64,000 nt of DNA from Streptomyces sp. NBC_01750. Lineage in GTDB: Bacteria; Actinomycetota; Actinomycetes; Streptomycetales; Streptomycetaceae. The position numbers were made by a program, and so were the translations under genes. The stretch covers positions 6,326,001 to 6,390,000 of the forward strand of contig NZ_CP109137.1 of the NCBI RefSeq assembly GCF_035918095.1, in the 5' to 3' direction. Below, piece by piece: positions 8,005-16,025 of the stretch. The notes beneath the pieces are model-generated. The model was not told the origin of the DNA, did not search any database, and saw only the letters and a list, made by a program, of their open reading frames with translations. How positions within the stretch are numbered: position 1 is the first letter of the stretch; each line of letters starts with the position of its first letter.

Positions 8005-8358
8005 ATGGATGCTTCCGGCGCGGAACCCCTCGTACGCACCGCGGAGTTACGCATCACCCGCATCCTCCGGCCGCCGGGTCTGAGCATCCAGGGTGTGATC
8101 GATGTCCGCAGTCACCGCCATCTGCGTACCGCCCTCGAAGCGATCGCCTCGACCGACGGCGATCTCCAACTCGAGCTGTCCGGGCTGGAGTTCCTCGATC
8201 TCGGTGGACTTCGCATGCTGATTGCCTTCGCCAGGACGCGAGATGAGGGCCACCATGTGGAGCTGACCGGCCTCGCCCCGCATCTGCGGAATGTGATCGC
8301 GCTGGTCGGCTGGGACGAGACACCCGGCCTTCGGCTGGGAGCCCATCGTGTCAACTGA
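8005..8358 (+). CDS. STAS-domain protein (anti-sigma factor antagonist-like)
   Basis: Protein of 117 residues from ATG 8005 with a complete STAS fold: the strand GLSIQGVIDV, an adjacent helix, the central strand LQLELSGLEFLD, and the helix GGLRMLIAFAR. In SpoIIAA/RsbV-type antagonists the turn after the central strand is D-S-S/T-G and carries the phosphorylated Ser or Thr. Here it reads D-L-G-G, so that residue is missing. The protein probably does not cycle by phosphorylation and may act as a sensor or scaffold instead. The decayed MEDS-like segment follows immediately, and STAS and MEDS domains are often neighbours or fused in Streptomyces signalling proteins. Confidence 0.82.
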   Translation: MDASGAEPLVRTAELRITRILRPPGLSIQGVIDVRSHRHLRTALEAIASTDGDLQLELSGLEFLDLGGLRMLIAFARTRDEGHHVELTGLAPHLRNVIALVGWDETPGLRLGAHRVN

Positions 8359-8836
8359 CGGCGGGCGCAGTTGCTTTGTGCACCATGCCTGTCCGTACCA
8401 CGACGACGAGGAATTCCCGGCGACGGCAGTGCCGTTCGCCGAGGGGCTGGCTTCTCCAGCCTCGCCGGCGAGGCGCGGGGGAGCCGGTGCCGGCCGGGGC
8501 TCCTGGAACTGCCGGCGGGCCCGGCGGCGGTACGGCGCTTCGCGCGGCTGCGGGCCGGGGCGGCGGGTCTGACGGGGGAGCGGGTGGCGCCGGCCGGGCC
8601 CGCCGGCGAACGAGGCGCTGACGTGGCCGGTGGCGCGGGGTGCGACCTGTGCGGAGGTACGGGTCGGGGAGGTGCCGGGCGCGGTGGTGCGGGAGGTGCC
8701 GGCCACGGGGGGCGGAAGCAGCCCCTCCGGGCCGCTTCGCGGGCTTCGCCCACCGGGACCGGAACCGTCCGCGGACGCCGCGCTGTGGCTGCTGCGGACG
8801 GTGTCTCAGGCTCTGGACGTGCGCGTGGAGCCTTGA
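8348..8836 (+). pseudogene. Probable decayed MEDS-domain/ATPase-type regulator
   Basis: No single frame covers this extremely GC-rich segment, but pieces in different frames look coding. The first frame begins FVHHACPYHDDEEF and continues to VPFAEGL, resembling the start of a MEDS sensory domain. A second frame (about 8490-8600) reads LLELPAGPAAVRRF onward. A third ends DAALWLLRTVSQALDVRVEP before the TGA at 8834-8836, resembling the C-terminal helix of anti-sigma-type HATPase domains. This pattern fits a gene broken by indels, although a sequencing error in a GC-rich tract would look the same. The frame assignments are by eye. Confidence 0.4.
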
Positions 8837-9026
8837 GGGGGCCTGCGTCCGCACGCGGGCCTGCAGGGGCTCACCCCAGGAGTGAGGGCGGCGAGCCCGG
8901 GCCCGCCTGCACCTCAATGGCCGGCGAGGCCTGAGGCTGCTCCCCCCCGGCGCCTCAGTCGCCGGCGAGGCCGGAGAGGCCGGCACCTCCGGCGACTGAG
9001 GCGACGCCCGAAGGGCGTGTGACGCT
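8359..9026. other. GC-rich segment with dispersed GCCGGCGAGGC repeats
   Basis: 668 nt without an intact gene. The left part holds the decayed MEDS-like frames. The motif GCCGGCGAGGC or a close variant recurs several times (near 8466, 8921 and 8961), and an inverted-repeat element lies at 8951-9003. Short palindromic GC-rich repeats of this type are common between Streptomyces genes. I see no promoter or RNA gene. Confidence 0.5.
8951..9003. terminator. Long inverted repeat downstream of ndgR
   Basis: Perfect 15-bp arms at 8951-8965 (CGCCTCAGTCGCCGG) and 8989-9003, with a 23-nt loop containing further GAGGCCGG repeats. It lies 24 nt past the ndgR stop (minus strand) and could serve both directions. 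Confidence 0.65.
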
Positions 9027-9743
9027 TCAGCTGGTCCGGCGCAGCGCTTCACTCAGGCGCGCCGCGGCGTCGATGACCGCCTGGGCGTGCATGCGGCCCG
9101 GGTGGCGGGTCAGGCGCTCGATCGGTCCGGAGACCGAGACGGCGGCGACCACGCGGTTGGAGGGGCCGCGTACGGGCGCGGAGACCGACGCGACGCCCGG
9201 CTCGCGCTCGCCGATCGACTGGGCCCAGCCCCGGCGCCGTACGCCGGACAGCGCCGTCGCGGTGAAACGCGCGCCCTGCAGTCCGCGGTGCAGACGCTCC
9301 GGCTCCTCCCAGGCCATCAGGATCTGCGCCGAGGAGCCGGCCTTCATGGTCAGCGTGGAGCCGACCGGCACGGTGTCCCGCAGTCCGGACAGCCGCTCGG
9401 CCGCCGCCACACAGATCCGCATGTCTCCCTGCCGGCGGTAGAGCTGCGCGCTCTCGCCCGTCACATCGCGCAGATGCGTGAGGACGGGGCCGGCCGTGGC
9501 CAGCAGCCGGTCCTCGCCCGCCGCGGCGGCGAGCTCCGCCAGCCGTGGGCCGAGAATGAACCGGCCCTGCATGTCCCTCGCCACCATCCGGTGGTGTTCC
9601 AGTGCCACGGCAAGGCGATGTGCCGTGGGTCGTGCGAGTCCTGTCGCCGCGACCAGCCCGGCGAGGGTGGCCGGACCGGACTCCAGGGCGCTCAATACCA
9701 GAGCTGCCTTGTCGAGAACGCCGACGCCGCTAGAGTTGTCCAT
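9027..9743 (-). CDS. ndgR: IclR-family regulator NdgR
   Basis: Protein of 238 residues. The N-terminal winged helix-turn-helix spans about residues 10-60 ([22 protein letters not shown] is the HTH). The C-terminal IclR effector-binding domain carries the [18 protein letters not shown] stretch. The length and the position divergent from leuCD match NdgR/AreB, a regulator of branched-chain amino acid genes and amino-acid-dependent growth and antibiotic production in Streptomyces. ATG 9743 gives the expected [17 protein letters not shown] start. The 144-nt divergent spacer has two palindromes, the likely sites for autoregulation and leuCD control. A terminator-like repeat follows the gene. Confidence 0.95.
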   Translation of the reverse strand: MDNSSGVGVLDKAALVLSALESGPATLAGLVAATGLARPTAHRLAVALEHHRMVARDMQGRFILGPRLAELAAAAGEDRLLATAGPVLTHLRDVTGESAQLYRRQGDMRICVAAAERLSGLRDTVPVGSTLTMKAGSSAQILMAWEEPERLHRGLQGARFTATALSGVRRRGWAQSIGEREPGVASVSAPVRGPSNRVVAAVSVSGPIERLTRHPGRMHAQAVIDAAARLSEALRRTS

Positions 9744-9760
9744 GCAACGATATTCGCGTC

Positions 9761-9771
9761 TCACACTGTGA
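9761..9771. promoter_or_regulatory. Palindrome TCACACTGTGA in the ndgR-leuC spacer
   Basis: Perfect 11-nt palindrome 18 nt upstream of the ndgR start. It lies within a region suited to an IclR-type operator; binding is inferred from position only. Confidence 0.4.
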
Positions 9772-9773
9772 AA

Positions 9774-9802
9774 CGCAAGTTCAATTTTCCCGGGAACTTG
9801 CG
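9774..9802. promoter_or_regulatory. Inverted repeat CGCAAGTTC/GAACTTGCG, candidate NdgR operator
   Basis: Perfect 9-bp arms at 9774-9782 and 9794-9802, separated by 11 nt, about 85 nt upstream of leuC and between the divergent genes. NdgR-type regulators are known to bind upstream of leuCD. That this is the exact site is inference. Confidence 0.5.
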
Positions 9803-9887
9803 ACGCTGTAGTTGCGGCCCGCGGACCAACGGGCTCCGCACAAGATCTCTAGTTGTGTCGGCGGAACGGTCGGCCGGAGGGAAAGCG

Positions 9888-11321
9888 ATGGGTAGGACAC
9901 TCGCGGAGAAGGTCTGGGACGACCATGTCGTCCGGCGCGCGGAGGGCGAGCCCGACCTGCTCTTCATCGATCTGCATCTGCTGCACGAGGTGACCAGCCC
10001 CCAGGCCTTCGACGGGCTCCGGCAGAACGCCCGCCAGGTCCGGCGCCTCGACCTCACCATCGCGACCGAGGACCACAACACCCCGACGCTGGACATCGAC
10101 AAGCCCATCGCGGACCCGGTCTCGCGTGCCCAGTTGGAAACGCTCCGTAAGAACTGTGCCGACTTCGGCGTGCGTCTGCACCCGCTGGGCGACGTCGAGC
10201 AGGGCGTTGTCCACGTGGTGGGCCCCCAGCTGGGCCTGACCCAGCCCGGTACCACCGTGGTCTGCGGCGACTCGCACACCTCCACCCACGGTGCTTTCGG
10301 CGCGCTGGCATTCGGTATCGGCACCTCCCAGGTGGAGCATGTGCTGGCCACCCAGACACTGACGCTGGACCGCCCCAAGACCATGGCCATCACGGTCGAG
10401 GGCGAACTGCCGGACAGCGTCACCGCCAAGGACCTGATCCTGGCGATCATCGCGAAGATCGGTACCGGCGGCGGCCAGGGCTACATCCTGGAATACCGCG
10501 GCTCCGCCATCGAGAAGCTCTCGATGGAGGCCCGGATGACCATCTGCAATATGTCGATCGAGGCGGGCGCCAGGGCCGGAATGATCGCCCCGGACCGGAC
10601 AACTTTCGACTATCTGCAGGGCCGCGACCACGCCCCCGAGGGCGCGGAGTGGGATGCCGCCGTCGCGTACTGGGAGACCCTGCGCACCGACGACGACGCC
10701 GTTTTCGACGCCGAGGTGTTCATCGACGCCGCCGAGCTGGCGCCGTTCGTCACCTGGGGCACCAACCCCGGCCAGGGTGCGCCCCTGTCGTCGAACGTCC
10801 CCGACCCGGCTTCGTACGAGGATGCTTCGGAGCGGCACGCCGCCGAAAAGGCCCTGGAATACATGGGGTTGACCGCCGGCCAGCCGCTGCGTGACATCAA
10901 GGTCGACACCGTCTTCGTAGGCTCCTGCACCAACGGCCGTATCGAGGACCTGCGCAACGTGGCCTCGATCATCGAGGGCCGCAAAGTCGCCGACGGCGTA
11001 CGGATGCTGGTGGTCCCCGGCTCCGTACGGGTCGCGCTGCAGGCCGTCGAGGAGGGCCTGGACAAGGTCTTCACCGCCGCGGGCGCCGAATGGCGGCACG
11101 CGGGCTGCTCGATGTGCCTGGGTATGAACCCCGACCAACTGGCCCCCGGCGAGCGCTCCGCGTCCACCTCCAACCGCAACTTCGAGGGCAGGCAGGGCAA
11201 GGGCGGACGCACCCATCTGGTCTCGCCCCAGGTCGCCGCGGCCACAGCGGTACTGGGCCATCTGGCCTCGCCCGCCGATCTGTCCGACGCCGACGCCCGT
11301 ACGCCCGCTGGAGCCCGATAA
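9888..11321 (+). CDS. leuC: 3-isopropylmalate dehydratase large subunit
   Basis: Protein of 477 residues, the aconitase-family large subunit that interconverts 2- and 3-isopropylmalate in leucine synthesis with LeuD. The three cysteines that ligate the [4Fe-4S] cluster are Cys347 (in GSCTNGR), Cys407 and Cys410 (GCSMC). The substrate-handling motif [13 protein letters not shown] is present. Start ATG 9888 lies behind GGAGGG at 9876-9881. leuD begins 3 nt after the stop. The divergent ndgR and the intergenic palindromes point to control by NdgR. Confidence 0.98.
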   Translation: MGRTLAEKVWDDHVVRRAEGEPDLLFIDLHLLHEVTSPQAFDGLRQNARQVRRLDLTIATEDHNTPTLDIDKPIADPVSRAQLETLRKNCADFGVRLHPLGDVEQGVVHVVGPQLGLTQPGTTVVCGDSHTSTHGAFGALAFGIGTSQVEHVLATQTLTLDRPKTMAITVEGELPDSVTAKDLILAIIAKIGTGGGQGYILEYRGSAIEKLSMEARMTICNMSIEAGARAGMIAPDRTTFDYLQGRDHAPEGAEWDAAVAYWETLRTDDDAVFDAEVFIDAAELAPFVTWGTNPGQGAPLSSNVPDPASYEDASERHAAEKALEYMGLTAGQPLRDIKVDTVFVGSCTNGRIEDLRNVASIIEGRKVADGVRMLVVPGSVRVALQAVEEGLDKVFTAAGAEWRHAGCSMCLGMNPDQLAPGERSASTSNRNFEGRQGKGGRTHLVSPQVAAATAVLGHLASPADLSDADARTPAGAR

Positions 11322-11323
11322 CC

Positions 11324-11917
11324 ATGGAAGCTTTCACCGCACACACCGGCCGGGCCGTACCGCTGCGCCGCAGCAACGTCGACACCGACCAGATCATCCC
11401 GGCCCACTGGCTCAAGAAGGTCACCCGCGACGGCTTCGAGGACGGCCTTTTCGAGGCCTGGCGCAAGGACTCGTCCTTCATCCTCAACCAGCCCGAGCGC
11501 AAGGGTGCCACGGTCCTGGTGGCCGGCCCCGACTTCGGCACCGGCTCCTCCCGTGAGCACGCCGTCTGGGCCCTGCAGAACTACGGCTTCAAGACCGTCA
11601 TCTCCTCCCGGTTCGCCGATATCTTCCGCGGCAACTCGCTCAAGAACGGCCTGCTGACGGTGGTTCTCGAGCAGAGGGTCGTGGACGCGCTCTGGGAGCT
11701 GACCGAGGCCGACCCCACTGCCGAAATCACCGTCGACTTGGAGAAGCGCCAGGTTCTCGCCACGGGTATCACGGCCGACTTCGAGCTTGACGAGAACGCC
11801 CGGTGGAGGCTGCTGAACGGTCTCGACGACATCAGCCTCACCCTTCAGAACGAAGCAGACATCGTGGCTTACGAGGCCTCCCGACCGGCCTTCAAACCCC
11901 GAACAATTGACGTCTGA
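11324..11917 (+). CDS. leuD: 3-isopropylmalate dehydratase small subunit
   Basis: Protein of 197 residues forming the swivelling small subunit of isopropylmalate isomerase with LeuC. The N-terminal [11 protein letters not shown] and the GTGSSREHA loop are family signatures. It starts 3 nt after the leuC stop and is surely co-transcribed. The transcript ends at the hairpin at 11934-11967. Confidence 0.98.
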   Translation: MEAFTAHTGRAVPLRRSNVDTDQIIPAHWLKKVTRDGFEDGLFEAWRKDSSFILNQPERKGATVLVAGPDFGTGSSREHAVWALQNYGFKTVISSRFADIFRGNSLKNGLLTVVLEQRVVDALWELTEADPTAEITVDLEKRQVLATGITADFELDENARWRLLNGLDDISLTLQNEADIVAYEASRPAFKPRTIDV

Positions 11918-11933
11918 GCAGCGGTTTTCCCCT

Positions 11934-11967
11934 ACTGCGCCCCCCACCGTCCGGTGGGGGGCGCAGT
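11934..11967 (+). terminator. Terminator of leuCD
   Basis: Near-perfect stem of about 15 bp (ACTGCGCCCCCCACC pairing with GGTGGGGGGCGCAGT) and a tight loop, 17 nt after the leuD stop. Confidence 0.85.
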
Positions 11968-12021
11968 CGCTCGTTGAGACCCTGTCGGGCGACAACTCGC
12001 CCCAGATGGCACAATCGGTGC

Positions 12022-12249
12022 ATGGAACGCGACAGCCAACTCGAGCTCTACGAGGCAGTCGCCGCCCGATTGAAGGAAGCGCACACAAGGGTGCGTGAAC
12101 TGCAAGTCCCGGAGGGCGTAAGGATGGCGCTGTCCCGGAAGCTGCTGGTCGTCACGGCCGCGGCGAAGCACGATCTCCCGGATGCGGCAAGGCGTCTGGA
12201 CCGCTTGATGAAGGACCTCGACGAGGGCCGATTCCCTGAAGGCGACTGA
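12022..12249 (+). CDS. Small conserved hypothetical protein
   Basis: Protein of 75 residues, charged and helical throughout: an N-terminal amphipathic helix (QLELYEAVAARLKEAHTRVREL) and a second helix ending in RLDRLMKDLDEG. No membrane span, signal or known catalytic motif. It stands alone between the leuCD terminator and hupS. Clean codon usage and an isolated position in a conserved block suggest a real gene, but I do not recognise a function. Confidence 0.75.
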   Translation: MERDSQLELYEAVAARLKEAHTRVRELQVPEGVRMALSRKLLVVTAAAKHDLPDAARRLDRLMKDLDEGRFPEGD

Positions 12250-12311
12250 CACCCAAAGTTCCGCGACGGCCGACTTCGTTGCGGCACTAGGGTGATTAGC
12301 CCGTTTCGTGT

Positions 12312-12340
12312 TTGATTTGCGGTATATATCTGCCTAACGT
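12312..12340 (+). promoter_or_regulatory. hupS: Candidate hupS promoter
   Basis: TTGATT at 12312-12317 and TAACGT at 12335-12340 are separated by 17 nt, in a locally AT-rich tract with GTATATAT. The -10 box lies about 51 nt upstream of the hupS start. Assigned by eye as a sigma-70-type promoter. Confidence 0.42.
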
Positions 12341-12391
12341 GCGAAAAAGCCTGGACGCATTCGTTCCGGCAATGTCTCCGAAGGGGAAGAC

Positions 12392-13045
12392 GTGAACAAG
12401 GCGCAGCTCGTAGAAGCGATTGCCGACAAGGTCGGAGGCCGTCAGCAGGCCGCCGAGGCTGTCGACGCGGTGCTTGACGCGATCGTCCGCGCAGTTGTCG
12501 GCGGAGACCGGGTTTCGGTCACCGGCTTCGGCTCGTTCGAGAAGGTCGACCGTCCGGCCCGCTACGCCCGCAACCCGCAGACGGGTGAGCGCGTACGGGT
12601 CAAGAAGACCTCCGTTCCGCGCTTCCGTGCGGGACAGGGCTTCAAGGATCTGGTGAGCGGCTCGAAGAAGCTGCCCAGGGGTGGCGAGGTCGCCGTCAAG
12701 AAGGCTCCCAAGGGCAGCCTCTCGGGCGGTGCTTCCACCCGTACGACAGTGAAGAAGGCCGCCGCCAAGAAGGTCGCGGCGAAGAAGGTCGCGGCGAAGA
12801 AGGCGACCGTCAGGAAGACCACGGCGGCGGCGAAGAAGACCACCGCCAAGAAGGCCACGGCGAAGAAGACCACGGCCAAGAAGGCCACCGCGAAGAAGGC
12901 GGCTCCGGCCAAGAAGACCGCGGCCAAGAAGGCGACGGCGAAGAAGACCGCCCCCGCCAAGAAGGCCACGGCCAAGAAGGCGCCCGCCAAGAGGGCGACG
13001 TCGCGCAAGACGACCGCCAAGAAGACCACCGCCAGGAAGAAGTAA
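12392..13045 (+). CDS. hupS: Nucleoid-associated HU protein with lysine-rich tail
   Basis: Protein of 217 residues. Residues 1-90 are a standard HU fold ([35 protein letters not shown] is the DNA-binding arm). The remainder is a long Lys/Ala/Thr tail built of degenerate [16 protein letters not shown] units, similar to histone H1 tails. In Streptomyces this two-part HU (HupS) compacts nucleoids in spores, alongside a short HupA encoded elsewhere. The GTG start lies behind GAAGGGGAAG. The tail is repetitive at DNA level (12746-13040), so length variation between strains is likely. Confidence 0.96.
   Translation: MNKAQLVEAIADKVGGRQQAAEAVDAVLDAIVRAVVGGDRVSVTGFGSFEKVDRPARYARNPQTGERVRVKKTSVPRFRAGQGFKDLVSGSKKLPRGGEVAVKKAPKGSLSGGASTRTTVKKAAAKKVAAKKVAAKKATVRKTTAAAKKTTAKKATAKKTTAKKATAKKAAPAKKTAAKKATAKKTAPAKKATAKKAPAKRATSRKTTAKKTTARKK
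12746..13040 (+). repeat. Degenerate AAGAAG-based repeats in the hupS tail
   Basis: Iterated codons for KKA, KKT and TAKKA units, with AAGAAG spaced at short intervals over about 295 nt. These are coding repeats of the HupS tail, not a CRISPR: the units are too short and vary in length. Confidence 0.8.
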
Positions 13046-13077
13046 GCGGCAAAAGGTCACAGGGCCACTCACGCGCC

Positions 13078-13107
13078 GGGCCGGACTCCCCCAGGGGAGC
13101 CCGGCCC
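13078..13107 (+). terminator. Terminator between hupS and the convergent gene
   Basis: Arms GGGCCGG-A-CTCCCC (13078-13091) and GGGGAG-C-CCGGCCC (13094-13107) form a long stem with one internal mismatch. It lies between converging genes and could act in both directions. Confidence 0.75.
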
Positions 13108-13134
13108 GCGGCGTTTGCGCAGGTTCGCGGTGGT

Positions 13135-13338
13135 TCAGAGCGTCTGCAGTGTCACCAGCGTGATGCGGAGGGACGTGCCCGCGCCCTCGGTCTCGATCCG
13201 GACCCGCTGGCCCGGCCGGAGCAGACGCAGCCCGCCCGCGTCGAAGGCCGCGGCATCGAACTCCACCGGCGTGCCGTCGTCGAGCAGCACGCTCCCGCTG
13301 CGGGTTTCGGAGTCGTATGTGTACGAGGTCGCCTGCAT
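13135..13338 (-). CDS. Small conserved protein, OB-fold/cold-shock-like
   Basis: Protein of 67 residues, almost entirely beta by eye: [19 protein letters not shown], then [16 protein letters not shown], then [12 protein letters not shown]. This resembles the short cold-shock-like or OB-fold modulators of Actinobacteria but lacks the RNP motifs of true cold-shock proteins. It starts 22 nt after the cofC stop on the same strand and is probably co-transcribed with it. The DNA- or RNA-binding role is only suggested. Confidence 0.75.
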   Translation of the reverse strand: MQATSYTYDSETRSGSVLLDDGTPVEFDAAAFDAGGLRLLRPGQRVRIETEGAGTSLRITLVTLQTL

Positions 13339-13360
13339 GCGTGCCAGCCTATCCGTCGCC

Positions 13361-14056
13361 TCAGCCGTCCATGGCGTGGGCGCCGGACTGCCAGCGCTCC
13401 GCGGTGCGCGGCCCCACGCCGAGCACGAGCGCGGCCTCCAGGTCGTCCCCGGTGTCCACGTCCTGTCGTACCGAATCGACCCCGTCGAGCAGGATTTCCG
13501 CAGCCCCCGAAGCCCTGTGCCGGCGCCGCGAGCGACCGCCGAAAGCAGGACGCAATTCCACGCCGGGCGCTGCAGAGAGAAATGTCGTGCCGATTCCGGC
13601 CGTATCCGTCAGAAATGCCCGGGGAAATGCCGAAGCTCTCGCAAGCACCCGCGCCAATTCCGTGGGCCGCAATGCGGGCAGATCGGCGTTGAGCGCGCCG
13701 ACCGCTGCGGCGGGCCGCACCGCCCTTACCGCCTCCGCCCCGTGCGTCAGTGCCGCGTTGAGTCCCGCCGCGGGAGTGTCCGGAACGATCCGCGCACCCA
13801 GTGCGGCCAGCTCCGCGGCGGCCGCCGGATCGTCCGTGACGACCGCCACATCCCGCACCTCCGGACACGCGAGCGCCGCGGCCACGGTGTCCTGAGCGAA
13901 GGCGAGTGCCAGATGCGGCCGCAGAATGTCGTCCGCCGCCTCCGCGAGCCTGCTCTTGGCCAGTACGAGGGGCTTGAGCGGGACGACCAGGGACCAGGGG
14001 GCCGTCGGGTCGGTGTTCGTGGCGAGCTCTCCGTTCCGTGCGCATCGGGTGCCCAT
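13361..14056 (-). CDS. cofC: Phosphoenolpyruvate/2-phospho-L-lactate guanylyltransferase (F420 pathway)
   Basis: Protein of 231 residues of the CofC/FbiD family. It has the N-terminal nucleotide-binding segment VVPLKPLVLAKSRLA (the P-K-S-R lysine/serine pattern), then FAQDTVAAAL, VVTDDPAAA, and ALNADLPAL, which is the metal-binding acid region. The family activates phosphoenolpyruvate or 2-phospholactate with GTP at the start of coenzyme F420 synthesis; in actinobacteria PEP is thought to be the substrate (FbiD). The other F420 genes are not in this window. ATG 14056 is preferred; an open frame extends upstream without coding character. Confidence 0.85.
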   Translation of the reverse strand: MGTRCARNGELATNTDPTAPWSLVVPLKPLVLAKSRLAEAADDILRPHLALAFAQDTVAAALACPEVRDVAVVTDDPAAAAELAALGARIVPDTPAAGLNAALTHGAEAVRAVRPAAAVGALNADLPALRPTELARVLARASAFPRAFLTDTAGIGTTFLSAAPGVELRPAFGGRSRRRHRASGAAEILLDGVDSVRQDVDTGDDLEAALVLGVGPRTAERWQSGAHAMDG

Positions 14057-14195
14057 TGTCGCCTGAGCGCGTGAAGGCACGGAGGGCTGGGCCTGTGGCC
14101 GGGGCGTACGGTGTTCTCGACAGACCAGGGGCCTGGGGCGACACTTGACCCCCAGCAGCCAGGCAGCATGCCCGGTGATAGAGGAAGGTGTCCGA

Positions 14196-14948
14196 GTGTC
14201 CCGCCGTACAATCGGCTTCTGGTACCGCCTGGCGGCGGTCATCGCTAAACCGCCGCTGTTGGTTCTGTTCAAGCGGGACTGGCGGGGAATGGAACACATT
14301 CCGGCTGACGGCGGATTTATCACCGCCATCAATCACAACTCGTATCTCGACATGTTCTCGTACGGCCACTTCCAGTACAACACCGGACGTGTGCCCCGAT
14401 TCCTGGCCAAGGCCGCGCTCTTCAAAGCGCCCGGTGTGGGGATCCTGCTGCGAGGTACGGGCCAGATTCCCGTCTACCGCGAGTCCTCCAACGCCTTCGG
14501 CGCCTTCCGCGCCGCCGTGGAAGCCGTGGAGCGCGGTGAATGCGTCGCCTTCTACCCCGAGGGCACTCTCACCCGCGATCCCGGACAGTGGCCGATGACC
14601 GGGAAGACCGGAGTGGCGCGCGCGGCACTCCTGACCAAGGCGCCGGTTGTGCCCGTCGCCCAGTGGGGCGCCAACTTGGCGATGCCGCCGTACGCCAAGG
14701 GGAACAAGGTCAGCTTCTTTCCCCGCAAGACTCTCCAGGTGAAGGCGGGGCCGCCGGTCGACCTCACTGCCTACTACGACAGAGAGCCGACGCCGGAGGT
14801 GCTGAAGGCGGCGACCGAGGTCATCATGTCCGCCATCACCGACCTGCTGGAGGAGCTGCGCGGCGAGCAGGCACCCGAGAAGCCGTACGATCTGCGCGAA
14901 ATCCGCGCGCAGGAGCGCCGCAAGGCCGCCGAGGAGGGCACCAAGTGA
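14196..14948 (+). CDS. plsC: 1-acyl-sn-glycerol-3-phosphate acyltransferase (PlsC family)
   Basis: Protein of 250 residues of the LPLAT family, adding the second acyl chain to lysophosphatidate at the membrane. Motif I is NHNSYLD (N-H-x4-D), motif III is FYPEGTL, and the segment GQIPVYR is the glycerol-phosphate-binding motif. The N-terminus has a hydrophobic stretch (FWYRLAAVIAKPPLLVLF) suited to membrane association. GTG 14196 lies behind GAGGAAGG. It overlaps gpsA by 4 nt (GTGA), coupling two steps of glycerophospholipid synthesis. Confidence 0.93.
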   Translation: MSRRTIGFWYRLAAVIAKPPLLVLFKRDWRGMEHIPADGGFITAINHNSYLDMFSYGHFQYNTGRVPRFLAKAALFKAPGVGILLRGTGQIPVYRESSNAFGAFRAAVEAVERGECVAFYPEGTLTRDPGQWPMTGKTGVARAALLTKAPVVPVAQWGANLAMPPYAKGNKVSFFPRKTLQVKAGPPVDLTAYYDREPTPEVLKAATEVIMSAITDLLEELRGEQAPEKPYDLREIRAQERRKAAEEGTK

Positions 14949-15958
14949 CGCGCGCAGCCACCAGGGCAGCAGTATTCGGAACCGGCTCGTGGGGCACGGC
15001 GTTCGCCATGGTCCTCGCCGACGCGGGCTGCGAGGTGACCCTCTGGGCCCGCCGTCCCGAAGTCGCCGACGCCGTCAACAACACCCGCACCAACCCCGAG
15101 TATCTGCCGGGAATTGAGCTTCCGGAGTCGGTACGGGCCACCACCGACCCCGCCGAGGCCGCGGCCGGAGCCGACTTCACGGTCCTCACCGTCCCCTCGC
15201 AGACCCTGCGCGGCAACCTCGCCGGCTGGGCGTCCCTGCTGGCCCCCGACACCGTGCTCGTCTCTCTCATGAAGGGCGTCGAACTCGGCACCGCCAAGCG
15301 GATGAGCGAGGTCATCGAGGAGGTCGCCAAGGTCTCCGCGGACCGGGTCGCCGTGGTCACAGGCCCCAACCTCGCCAAGGAGATCGCCCAGCGCCGGCCC
15401 GCCGCGGCCGTGGTCGCCTGCCGCGACGAGGCCGTCGCCCAGCGTCTCCAGTCCGCCTGCCACACCCCGTACTTCCGCCCCTACACCAACACCGACGTCG
15501 TCGGCTGCGAACTCGGCGGCGCCGTCAAGAACGTCATCGGTCTCGCCGTCGGCATTGCCGACGGCATGGGCCTCGGCGACAACGCCAAGGGCTCGCTCAT
15601 CACCCGCGGCCTCGCCGAGACCACCCGCCTGGGCCTCGTGATGGGCGCCGACCCGATGACCTTCTCCGGCCTCGCCGGACTCGGCGACCTGGTCGCCACC
15701 TGCTCGTCGCCGCTCTCCCGCAACCACACCTTCGGCACCAACCTCGGGCGCGGTATGACCCTCCAGGAGACCATCGCGGTCACCAAGCAGACCGCTGAAG
15801 GCGTCAAGTCCTGTGAGTCGGTGCTCGATCTGGCGCGCCGGCACGGTGTCGACATGCCGATCACCGAGACGGTCGTCGGCATCGTCCACGACGGCAAGCC
15901 GCCGGTGGTCGCGCTCAAGGAGCTGATGTCACGCAGTGCCAAGCCGGAGCGCCGCTGA
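14945..15958 (+). CDS. gpsA: Glycerol-3-phosphate dehydrogenase [NAD(P)+]
   Basis: Protein of 337 residues that makes sn-glycerol 3-phosphate from dihydroxyacetone phosphate for phospholipids. The N-terminal dinucleotide fold is AVFGTGSWGTAFA (G-x-G-x-x-G). The catalytic lysine lies in the GGAVKNVIGLAVG stretch, and the C-terminal domain has the expected FSGLAGLGDLVATC segment. It starts inside the plsC stop and runs toward ddlA, with a hairpin in between. Confidence 0.98.
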   Translation: MTRAATRAAVFGTGSWGTAFAMVLADAGCEVTLWARRPEVADAVNNTRTNPEYLPGIELPESVRATTDPAEAAAGADFTVLTVPSQTLRGNLAGWASLLAPDTVLVSLMKGVELGTAKRMSEVIEEVAKVSADRVAVVTGPNLAKEIAQRRPAAAVVACRDEAVAQRLQSACHTPYFRPYTNTDVVGCELGGAVKNVIGLAVGIADGMGLGDNAKGSLITRGLAETTRLGLVMGADPMTFSGLAGLGDLVATCSSPLSRNHTFGTNLGRGMTLQETIAVTKQTAEGVKSCESVLDLARRHGVDMPITETVVGIVHDGKPPVVALKELMSRSAKPERR

Positions 15959-15976
15959 CGTGGCCCTCTGTGCCCC

Positions 15977-16002
15977 GTGGGGGGAATCCCCTCACCCCCC
16001 AC
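15977..16002 (+). terminator. Hairpin between gpsA and ddlA
   Basis: Perfect 8-bp stem GTGGGGGG/CCCCCCAC with a 10-nt loop. A plausible partial terminator or attenuator ahead of ddlA. Confidence 0.45.
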
Positions 16003-16025
16003 CAAGCGGGTAGTCTCATCGCGAT

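Noticed and set aside
12746..13040. CRISPR-like repeats
   Set aside because: The repeats are in frame, encode Lys/Ala/Thr units and have no spacer structure.
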